Assembly: GCA_964034945.1 (NCBI GenBank)
Contig: OZ035963.1
Span: 33,325,644-33,389,643 of the forward strand
Length of the DNA: 64,000 bases
DNA from: Chrysopilus asiliformis
Lineage: Eukaryota > Arthropoda > Insecta > Diptera > Rhagionidae
Direction: 5' to 3'
The notes under the pieces were generated by a model. The model had not been told where the DNA came from and made no database searches. It saw nothing but the letters and a program-made list of their open reading frames with translations. Position 1 is the first letter of the stretch, and the number at the start of each line of letters is the position of its first letter. This document shows positions 35,127 to 43,690 of this stretch, one piece after another. The position numbers and the translations under genes were made by a program.

Positions 35127-35345
35127 ATGTGTGATATGGACATTAGGTTCAATTACTACTTTCATTCAAAATCTGTAGGTTTTGCTAAAAATCATTTTTG
35201 TATTTATAATAAAATGTTAGTTTTCTTTAGCATTGGCCACATCGCCTTCGCACTTGACAACTTTGCCCATACCTATGATTTCCAATGGGGCAACACACAA
35301 ATAACAAGACAAACTGATAAAATTCTAATTAAAATCAGAATTTGA
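35127..35345 (+). CDS. Unrecognised 72-residue frame, right arm of palindrome A
   Basis: This is the mirror of 33814-34032. It starts MCDMDIRFNYYFHSK and ends DKILIKIRI. No domain was recognised. Confidence 0.3.
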   Translation: MCDMDIRFNYYFHSKSVGFAKNHFCIYNKMLVFFSIGHIAFALDNFAHTYDFQWGNTQITRQTDKILIKIRI

Positions 35346-35376
35346 CTTTCCGAATATCAAAATATCCAAATTTTAT

Positions 35377-35586
35377 ATGATTGACGAAAAATGTCATGTT
35401 CTAAATAAAAATATCGTCAATGTTATGAAAATAGGTTATTATTTTAATAGGGATTCACAGATAAAAAATTATATGGATTTTCTGAAAGACGTCCACAATA
35501 TTTTCAAAGTTATTTATTGTATTGCTTACAACTTGTCATGTTCCGTTACAGCTAACGATGATTCTTTTTTAAATATTACAAATTAA
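35377..35586 (+). CDS. Unrecognised 69-residue frame, right arm of palindrome A
   Basis: This is the mirror of 33600-33782 with a longer C-terminus (ANDDSFLNITN). No domain was recognised. Confidence 0.3.
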   Translation: MIDEKCHVLNKNIVNVMKIGYYFNRDSQIKNYMDFLKDVHNIFKVIYCIAYNLSCSVTANDDSFLNITN

Positions 35587-35838
35587 AGAAAATTTAAAAC
35601 ATCTTCGATATATAAGTACTCGGGTGCGTTTCGTCAAATATTTTTTGATTCATTTACAATCACTAATTGATTTAATAATTTCTATGAACATTGTAAAACT
35701 GGATTTTTTAAACATGGATTCCGTAGAAGAGTTCTCTATTGAAAATGCAAGTTCAACCAATGTTTTACTGAAAGTATATAACAGTATTTCCATGTTTTAC
35801 TGAAAGTATATAACAGTATTTCCATTTTTGCCTCCAAT

Positions 35839-36216
35839 TTGAATTTTAACTTAATTTTCAATAATAACATCGAACTGAGAACTATAAGCTTCGGACCTCT
35901 AGAAAACTATTTATGCACTGGTATGCAAACCAATTATGCCAGTGATATTTTAAATGCCATAACCCCAATTTGCATTCAATTTAAAAATAATTTAACTTGC
36001 GAGATTTGTCGAAGTAAAATTATGTTAGTAACTTTCGATGGTGTAGATTTTGTTGATGGAGAATGTGATGTGTTTAAAATGTCGTTCGTCATGAACGAAA
36101 TCATAAAGGAAAATATAGAACAAATTATCGCATTGCCCAATAAACTTTTCAATTTATCAAGATTTATGAGCAATAGAATTTTTAATAACACATCATTTGT
36201 TAGTAACGTAAAGTAA
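35839..36216 (+). CDS. Unrecognised 125-residue frame, right arm of palindrome A, C-terminally truncated
   Basis: This is the mirror of 32855-33322, with the same CEICRSK and acidic stretch. It ends early (SNVK) where about 36 bases present in the left arm are missing, so the conserved tail is out of frame. No family was recognised. Confidence 0.35.
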   Translation: MNFNLIFNNNIELRTISFGPLENYLCTGMQTNYASDILNAITPICIQFKNNLTCEICRSKIMLVTFDGVDFVDGECDVFKMSFVMNEIIKENIEQIIALPNKLFNLSRFMSNRIFNNTSFVSNVK

Positions 36217-36289
36217 AATATCAAAGAAGCTTTTAATGGATAGGGCAATAAATTATAAAGAGAACTTATAAATATCCTAAACTATCATA

Positions 36290-36293
<4 letters not shown>

Positions 36294-36336
<43 letters not shown>
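36294..36336. repeat. (TA)n microsatellite between palindromes A and B
   Basis: It is an uninterrupted TA run of about 43 bases. TA runs also border palindrome B on the right (40356-40372) and the outer arm on the left (32595-32611). Confidence 0.95.
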
Positions 36337-36339
<3 letters not shown>

Positions 36340-37178
36340 GGCGGGTCGATTTGTTCGGGGTAAAAATTTTCACCAAAGGGTATAGTATATTCTTATTCTA
36401 CACTAAATTCTAAGAAAAAATGCAAAAGAAACCATAGGTCAAAAATGAATTTTGATGTCCCCAAAATTGGATTGAAATTTCTCTTTTTAAATTATCGGGA
36501 AATGTATTTGTATTAGTTCGAATTTTTCGAAAACTATTTAACCAATCGACGTGCTGAGTACTACAAATAAAAGCTAAGGACATAATCTTTAAAATGGCGT
36601 TTATAATAATTTGATCGGAATTATAGTTTTGGGGAAATGGGGGTTTGATTAGAAAAAAAAAATTTTTTTTTGTGAGTTTTACACCAACTCAAACTCGACT
36701 TGTATGGAGCTTGGAAATCACTTTTGTTTAACTTTTTTCATTCGGATGTAGTTAGGGACCTAAAAAAATCGACCCGTATTTTTTTGTTTGGGGTAGAAAC
36801 GTTCGGTAGGCGGAGGGGGGGATTTCAAAGTCGGCGAAAAATCGACATGACAAAAACTTTAAAAATTTGTAACTTTTGAACGGCTTCACCGATTGAGATG
36901 ATATTGAACATTTTGGAAAGGTAATTAAATTTCCTTTTCACAAAAAAATATTTGCTGACTCCCTCCCCCACACCGTCATATTGTAAAATTCAATTTAGTG
37001 ACAAAATTTAAAATATCTCGAGAACGACATTTTTTTTTCTTTTGAATTTTTTTCTGTAAATACCTACCATTATACCACACAAATTCGCTAAATAAATTTT
37101 GAGGGTAAATGCGTTTTTGATTTTTAAAAAAATTTCGAAAAAATCGAATACAAGAAAAATGTGTATATTTTACTGATT

Positions 37179-37729
37179 ATACCCGTATGGTGAAACCAAA
37201 GGGTATATTAACTTTGCTTTACCGTTTGTAACGCTAAGATCCCGTCATCACACACAAAAATGAATTACACCAGTGTGTTTAGAATGATAAAAAAAATTGA
37301 ATTTTGCATGTCCGTCCGTCTGTCTGTCCGTCTGTCTCTCTGTGGCGCGGATTGCGGGCGCACGAATTGAGCTAGAGACTTGAAATTTTGCGCAGATTCG
37401 TTTTTCGTAAAATGCGAGGCTAAGTTCGTTAATGGGCAAAAATGGACCATTAGGGGGGGCACCCCCCATACGAACGAAATCGTTTTTTGAGAATATCTCA
37501 AAAACAGTGCATCTTATCAAAAAAGTCCAAGAACAAAAGTTATTTAGGATATGATTCTACATAAAACTCCCATATATCAAAATCCGATTGGAATAAATTT
37601 TAAAAAATCTTTTTGGAAAGTTTGACTTCAAAGTGGAATGTTGGTACAACGGTTCGAATTTTGATACGAATATCACCATACGGGTCTCCAATGATTGCCA
37701 GATTGGCAATTATAGCTTTTGTTATGTTT
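37179..37729 (+). mobile_element. HINE-A copy in left arm of palindrome B
   Basis: It runs from ttatacccgtatggtgaaac through tgtccgtccgtctgtctgtc to the hairpin attgccagattggcaat and gcttttgttatgtttt. It is the mirror of 38974-39527. Confidence 0.8.
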
Positions 37730-37950
37730 TTCGATTGGTTTTTATGTTTTATGTACATAATACAGTTACGCGGTTAATTGATCCAGCGTAATTCGAAACC
37801 GCGTAACTGGAGACTCAGGATTAGTGCAAAACAATACATGCCTATTATCTTTTTTATATAAATTACATTCATCTATAATTACAATATTTTCGTTTTAAAT
37901 AATTAATTAAATAATTAATTTTTAATTTTTAAACAAATTCTTCATTTTTA

Positions 37951-38053
37951 AATAAATTTTTAATTAATTAAATAAATTTTTAATTAATTAAATAAATTTT
38001 TAATTAATTAAATAAATTTTTAATTAATTAAATAAATTTTTAATTAATTAAAT
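37951..38053. repeat. 20-bp AT-rich tandem repeat, about five copies
   Basis: Units of taattaattaaataaatttt repeat from 37961 with no changes for four units and end at the TA where the pogo-like element begins. Confidence 0.95.
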
Positions 38054-38054
38054 A

Positions 38055-38826
38055 CAGGGGAATCTCAAAAAGATGCACGATCGAAATGATAGAAATCCCA
38101 AAAAGATGAACGGCATACTTTTAATATTGGAGTGTTCTAAATCATGAACGAGAAGAATCTTAACGTTCTAAAAGATGAACGCCTCGTGGTACAATCCTTT
38201 TCTTTTCTTTTTTCACACAATTGGTTTGGGTATTTCTGGAGTAACTGTATTTCTGGAGTAACGGTATATTCTTGTGGTAGTGCTTGAGTTTGTTTTTCCA
38301 GTAAAAAGTGAATTTCGCTACAACAAAGATGCCGCCAGTTAAGGGCCGCGTTAGATTTTTAAACTTAAAACAAAAATGTGATGTTATCAAAGAGATAAAA
38401 AAAGGGTTCTTCATACAAACAGTTGCCAGCAGATGCAATTGCGGCTGTCAACATTTGCTTAAAATTTGCGGAACAATGCGACTCCAATTTTGACACTATT
38501 ATAAATCTCCGAAAATTAAGAGAAAAAGGAGTATTGAAACAGCTTTCTGCTCGACGACAAACCAAAATCAGTGGTTTTTTTCAGAAAATAAAATTTCTCA
38601 AGAAATATATTATGTACATTACAACTGAATTTTGAAATGCACGCTGGTTCTTACATAACGCTTTTGTTGTTTTTAATTTTTTGCTGCCTTTGATTTATTT
38701 TAGAATGACGTTTATGTAACATACATGTGTCCTCTTTCAGTCAAAACTCCTTCCAAAAAGATGAACGATCTCGAAAAGATGACACGGCCGTGTTTTTTTA
38801 GTGTTCATCTTTTCGAGATTCCCCTG
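38055..38826 (+). mobile_element. pogo-like element, 772 bp, internally deleted
   Basis: The ends caggggaatctcaaaaagat and atcttttcgagattcccctg are flanked by TA (38053-38054 and 38827-38828). Repeats of aaaagatgaacg lie below both ends (38110-38180 and 38755-38780). It retains the two ends of a transposase gene (38308-38635). Confidence 0.88.
38308..38635 (+). pseudogene. pogo/CENP-B-type transposase relic: helix-turn-helix plus PCNA-binding tail
   Basis: The first frame (from the Met at 38332, MPPVKGRVRF) reads LNLKQKCDVIKEIKKG, then a VASRCNCG turn. This is the psq/CENP-B N-terminal helix-turn-helix. A second frame, shifted, reads a C-terminal tail from about 38455 to 38635 with INLRKLREKGVLKQL and QTKISGFFQK. 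That last motif fits the PCNA-interacting box (Q-x-x-I-x-x-F-F) known at the C-terminus of pogo transposase. The catalytic DDE domain is deleted. The junction lies near 38440-38460. Confidence 0.72.
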
Positions 38827-38973
38827 TAATAAAAGTTGCTCCAAAATCGTACCGATAATAGGCATGTATTGTTTTGCACTAATCCTGAGTCTCCAGTTAC
38901 GCGGTTTCGAATTACGCTGGATCAATTAACCGCGTAACTGTATTATGTACATAAAACATAAAAACCAATCGAA

Positions 38974-39527
38974 AAACATAACAAAAGCTATAATTGCCAA
39001 TCTGGCAATCATTGGAGACCCGTATGGTGATATTCGTATCAAAATTCGAACCGTTGTACCAACATTCCACTTTGAAGTCAAACTTTCCAAAAAGATTTTT
39101 TAAAATTTATTCCAATCGGATTTTGATATATGGGAGTTTTATGTAGAATCATATCCTAAATAACTTTTGTTCTTGGACTTTTTTGATAAGATGCACTGTT
39201 TTTGAGATATTCTCAAAAAACGATTTCGTTCGTATGGGGGGTGCCCCCCCTAATGGTCCATTGTTGCCCATTAACGAACTTAGCCTCGCATTTTACGAAA
39301 AACGAATCTGCGCAAAATTTCAAGTCTCTAGCTCAATTCGTGCGCCCGCAATCCGCGCCACAGAGAGACAGACGGACAGACAGACGGACGGACATGCAAA
39401 ATTCAATTTTTTTTATCATTCTAAACACACTGGTGTAATTCATTTTTGTGTGTGATGACGGGATCTTGGCGTTACAAACGGTAAAGCAAAGTTAATATAC
39501 CCTTTGGTTTCACCATACGGGTATAAT
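38974..39527 (-). mobile_element. HINE-A copy in right arm of palindrome B
   Basis: It is the mirror of 37179-37729 with only a few base differences (for example ccattgttgcccat here against ccatttttgcccat). Full ends and hairpin are present. Confidence 0.8.
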
Positions 39528-40355
39528 CAGTAAAATATACACATTTTTCTTGTATTCGATTTTTTCGAAATTTTTTTAAAAATCAAAAACGCATTTACCC
39601 TCAAAATTTATTTAGCGAATTTGTGTGGTATAATGGTAGGTATTTACAGAAAAAAATTCAAAAGAAAAAAAAATGTCGTTCTCGAGATATTTTAAATTTT
39701 GTCACTAAATTGAATTTTACAATATGACGGTGTGGGGGAGGGAGTCAGCAAATATTTTTTTGTGAAAAGGAAATTTAATTACCTTTCCAAAATGTTCAAT
39801 ATCATCTCAATCGGTGAAGCCGTTCAAAAGTTACAAATTTTTAAAGTTTTTGTCATGTCGATTTTTCGCCGACTTTGAAATCCCCCCCTCCGCCTACCGA
39901 ACGTTTCTACCCCAAACAAAAAAATACGGGTCGATTTTTTTAGGTCCCTAACTACATCCGAATGAAAAAAGTTAAACAAAAGTGATTTCCAAGCTCCATA
40001 CAAGTCGAGTTTGAGTTGGTGTAAAACTCACAAAAAAAAATTTTTTTTTTCTAATCAAACCCCCATTTCCCCAAAACTATAATTCCGATCAAATTATTAT
40101 AAACGCCATTTTAAAGATTATGTCCTTAGCTTTTATTTGTAGTACTCAGCACGTCGATTGGTTAAATAGTTTTCGAAAAATTCGAACTAATACAAATACA
40201 TTTCCCGATAATTTAAAAAGAGAAATTTCAATCCAATTTTGGGGACATCAAAATTCATTTTTGACCTATGGTTTCTTTTGCATTTTTTCTTAGAATTTAG
40301 TGTAGAATCAGAATATGCTATACCCCTTGGTCGAAAAAAAATCGACCCGCCCTAA

Positions 40356-40372
40356 TATATATATATATATTT
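40356..40372. repeat. (TA)n tract at the right edge of palindrome B
   Basis: It is a short TA run joining palindrome B to the right outer arm (ttatggcaggagcttaggc). Confidence 0.9.
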
Positions 40373-40588
40373 ATGGCAGGAGCTTAGGCAAATTGCCTCT
40401 AATGACGAAGCACGAAGACATTCATTCATTCAACCATTCATACAATCCATTCACACACTGAATACTCCCCTCATAACTTGGTTTTGAAGATCCATTTCGT
40501 TGGGAGTGCTTTACCTACAGACATCTCGATTGTTTATATATTGTGATACCTTTTGTAACCATATCTGGACCGCGTTATTATAAGTTTA
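40373..40588. repeat. Outer inverted repeat, right arm (partner 32368-32609)
   Basis: It is the reverse complement of the left outer arm. It ends at a Helitron-type terminus (actagcttgcatacccg) at 40589. Confidence 0.85.
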
Positions 40589-41210
40589 CTAGCTTGCATA
40601 CCCGTGGTTACCGAGTTTAGTTTTTATAACTTTTGAGAAAAATCTTATCCTTGCAGGACTCGCCGTTGCGAATTAGTCTAACACCAGATTCGTGATCAGC
40701 AACCCCAAAAATTCCCAGTGAAATAAAAAAAAAATAAAATAAAAAAAATAGCGTCACAGGCCATATATTGTGAGGATTTAAAAAAATCAATTTGGTTTTA
40801 AAATCTTACAAAGGATCTATAGAGTTCAAGTTACATCTGTTGATTAGTAACACATTTTAGCAAAAAGATAATTAATCGACAGATAAGTAAAAAATAAGAT
40901 AGGAATTGTGTGATAAAAAACGACTAAGCCTATTTAAATGTGGGATAAAGGACACCATTAACAGTTTTAAGATCAGAGAAAGACGTTCGGGGTGGCTGTT
41001 TCTTAGCAGGCTGTACAGAGGCTCCGTATTGACAATCAAAAACCCAATCTAAACCGGTACGTTTGACGTCTTCATTCAGAATGAAAAGGTCAAGCCGTTT
41101 ATAAGGGCTTTACATAAAGAATTTCTGGGAAGGCTTTTTTGAGGAAGACGTGTTTTGTTAAACAAATTAGACAATTAAAAGCAAGGGGTTTTTTCTTGGG
41201 ATATGTAGCA
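40589..41210 (-). mobile_element. Helitron-type element, right outer copy, with CTAG end
   Basis: On the minus strand the sequence ends cccgtcgttgccgag-like hairpin DNA then CTAG (40589-40592). It shares with the left copy the block aacttttgagaaaaatctta and the block 41030-41210 (ttggattttt...aaaccccttg). It lacks the coding remnant. The part 40720-41030 is unrelated AT-rich DNA. Confidence 0.65.
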
Positions 41211-41525
41211 TTAGGGGGTTTTCGGGGTCGCTGGCCACGAATCCGGTGTTAGATTTTCAAAAATTCTAAACGGAAGATCCTGTAAGGATAACGCAAATAT
41301 CCTTTTTGCCATTTTTCCTGGGGAAATGGCATTAGGGGGTTTTCGGGGTCGCTGATCATGAGTTGGATGTTGGAATTTCAAAATTCTAAATGGGAGATCC
41401 TGTAAGGATAACGAAAATTTATTTTTTCTAATTTTTCTCGAAAAAAATTGCATTAAGGGCTTTTCGGGGTCGCTGATTACGAATCCGGCGTTTCAATTTC
41501 AATGAAAGGTCCTGTAAGGATTACG
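41211..41525 (-). repeat. Helitron-type minisatellite, 121-bp unit, about three copies
   Basis: ttagggggttttcggggtcg recurs at 41211, 41332 and (as ttaagggcttttcggggtcg) 41453. It is the inverse orientation of the array units at 4614 and 28572. The period is the same. Confidence 0.85.
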
Positions 41526-41543
41526 TTGATATGAAAAAAATGA

Positions 41544-41873
41544 ATTTTTGTGATTGTATAACTAGGCTTTTCAGTCGAAATTTATACTAAAATAAAAACG
41601 CTGGTTTTTAACTTTTTTGCTACTCTACGAAATATTTCGTATTGTATTAGTGTTAAAACCTTGACCATTTAACTGACAATAAAATGTTTCGCTAAACTGT
41701 TTATTTCTGTTCATAAAATGTTAAATATTTTAAACTGTATCAATTAACTATATAGCTCCTGAAGATGGTGAAATCAATTTACCGAAACCTAGAGCAGCAT
41801 AAAAGTTTAAAACCAGCGTTTTTATTTTAATATAAATTTCGACCGAAAAGCCTAGTTATACAATCACAAAAAT
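41544..41873. mobile_element. Foldback MITE, 330 bp with about 85-bp arms
   Basis: The arms start atttttgtgattgtataact and continue aggcttttc(a/g)gtcgaaattt and aaataaaaacgctggttt. The right arm ends at 41873. The loop is AT-rich. The target duplication is not clear. Confidence 0.8.
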
Positions 41874-42331
41874 AATTATAAAATAACGGTCAACAACAAA
41901 AACAAAGTAAAAAATGGATGTTGGTATCATTTTTGTCTGACATTTAGTCGAATTATTTAGCTTTCTCCGCAAAAAAAATCTTTAAAGGAAACAAAACTTG
42001 GAATTTTTTTTACTGTCACTTGACCAGCTGTTCAAAAAGTAATAGAATTCACACCGAAATGTACTAAATCTTTTATGTTAAAGGTTCGTAAAATGAACGA
42101 TAAAATTATTTTATTGAACCCTTACAGAATACGAATTTTTGTAAAATTTTATTTTCATTTTATGAAGAGAAAATTTTATCATCATAACATAACATAAAAT
42201 GCAATTTTATGGGAAATTACAGAATACGGCCCATTATTTTATTATCATAAAATGTATGCAACTACAAAAAATCGTTGCGGTTGCAGCGAACACTTTAATA
42301 ATTTTCATTGTTTCACTGTACACAACAGTTA

Positions 42332-42906
42332 AGGTGGGTTTAGAAACACGAGCATTTTCATTTTTAATGGCAAAGTGAGTGAAGTGCCAGATTTCTTATG
42401 ACATTTTCACCAAGTGGGAAAGGGACGGGAAACCACTCAGTAAAAATTTTACTGGAAATTTTGCTTGCATGTAGTGGTTTTACTATCCATAATTTTCGTC
42501 GACGATAGGAAACTTATGGCAGTAAACAACAACAAACACATTGGACTTCCCCGCCCTGCCAGCAAAATGTTACCCCTGAATTATGGGGAATTATGGCAGC
42601 CAGCAAAAGTAAGGTTAAGTTCGATGTTTATTTGAAAGCTACGCATTTTAAATGGAAACGGGAGGTAATAATAATTATGTTATTAATTATAACATCACAC
42701 AAAATGATTTTGTTAGGTGAAATTGAAGTGCTAACAAACGTATTGCTGCGAGAAGGTGATGTGCAGTGACAGTTCGCCATAAAGTGGAAGGGAAAGTACG
42801 TGTGAGACACTGATGTGATCGACTTTTTGCGCACGTAAATTTGAATTTCGCTATCCCGCTCACTTTGCCAGTAAAAATGAAAATGCTCGTGTTTCTAAAC
42901 CCACCT
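42332..42906. mobile_element. Harbinger-like MITE, 575 bp
   Basis: The ends AGGTGGGTTTAGAAACACGA and TCGTGTTTCTAAACCCACCT are perfect inverse repeats for over 40 bp. TTA flanks both sides (42329-42331 and 42907-42909). The interior is non-coding. Confidence 0.88.
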
Positions 42907-42942
42907 TTAGGTGTCAGGTCTTTTTTACTGACGTGGCAGTTA

Positions 42943-43462
42943 TGACGTTTTCGACTGGCAGATTCAGGGCAGATTCAGAGCACGCTCTACCCCAGTTTAG
43001 AGCAAGGTATTTCGAGCAGATCTCGAGTAGATTTCGAGCACCTCTGCTTGGGAGTCGAGCATTTCTCAAAGAACAAGAAGAAGCATAAAACAAATTAAAA
43101 TTAATTTTGATATATTCCCCTTAAGTTGACACTGCACTAATATATTTCTGACCAAATGAAATTCTTCTTCACTAGATGAAGAAGAATCCAAGAAATCAAA
43201 ATCATAAATATCTTCCATTTACGATTCCACACGATTTTGTTAGCCTTAACCTCAAAAGAGCAACTCAAAACTGACTACATTAGGCAGATCACAAAATTGC
43301 TCGAAAAATGCTCTTTTAGTGCTCGCATACGGAGTACTTGCGTCACTCGAACACGTAACTCTTTTTCGAGCGATCAAAAAATCTCAGTCGAACACAAGAT
43401 CTCAGAGTGAGCAAATTTAGAGCAACTTCAGAGCAAAAAGAGCATGCCAGTCGAAAACGCCA
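42943..43462. mobile_element. Harbinger-like MITE, 520 bp
   Basis: The ends TGACGTTTTCGACTGGCA and TGCCAGTCGAAAACGCCA are inverted with one mismatch, flanked by TTA (42940-42942 and 43463-43465). The interior has many gagca/tgctc motifs (43000-43100 and 43300-43440). It lies only 33 bp from the preceding MITE's right duplication. Confidence 0.83.
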
Positions 43463-43559
43463 TTAGAGTGTTAATAGAAAAAGTATTAAAAAATGTCGAA
43501 TTCCAGAAATGGGATTAAAAGTTAATCCAATAATATTAACCGTGCACATAATTAAAATT

Positions 43560-43690
43560 TTGTCACCAGATTCAGGATCAGGAACCTCGAAAACCCCCCA
43601 CAAAGCGTATTTTTTTCTGGAATTTTTTAAGAAAAATGATCACGTCATTGTCCTTACAGCATCATCCGGTCCAAATTTTAAAATGTTGAC
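43560..43690 (+). repeat. Single degraded Helitron-type minisatellite unit
   Basis: It shares agattcaggatcagg, cctcgaaaacccccc and cgtcattgtccttacag with the arrays at 4614 and 28572. One unit and part of a second are seen. Confidence 0.7.

Larger units (their letters stand above)
32831..36295. repeat. Palindrome A: two 1.7-kb inverted arms with open reading frames in each
   Basis: The left arm (32831-34575) and right arm (34590-36295) are near-identical reverse complements. They meet in a hairpin with ccagtt/aactgg at 34562-34602. Differences are mostly single bases, plus about 36 bases missing from the right arm near 36205 and one base more in the left arm near 34386. Each arm codes outward from the centre for the same series of frames. 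The outer ends (gtatgaaagtttaggatg and its inverse) abut (TA)n. No transposon hallmark beyond the arms is seen. Confidence 0.9.
37763..38940. mobile_element. TA-flanked element with about 90-bp TIRs at the centre of palindrome B
   Basis: The ends CAGTTACGCGGTTAATTGAT and its inverse are flanked by TA (37761-37762 and 38941-38942). They contain a second inverted block (aattcgaaaccgcgtaactg). CAGT...ACTG plus TA suggests the pogo/Tigger group. Another pogo-like element (38055-38826) is nested within. Confidence 0.78.
36337..40355. mobile_element. Palindrome B: 4.0-kb foldback element with about 1.5-kb arms
   Basis: The ends ttagggcgggtcgatttgtt and aaaaatcgacccgccctaa begin long arms (36337-37853 and 38857-40355) that are near-identical inverse copies. 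Each arm contains one HINE-A copy. The 1.0-kb centre holds a 20-bp tandem array and a pogo-like element. The flanks are TA runs, so a TA target is possible. The outer 0.85 kb of each arm is non-coding and has motifs such as ttgaacggcttcaccgattg. Confidence 0.88.
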
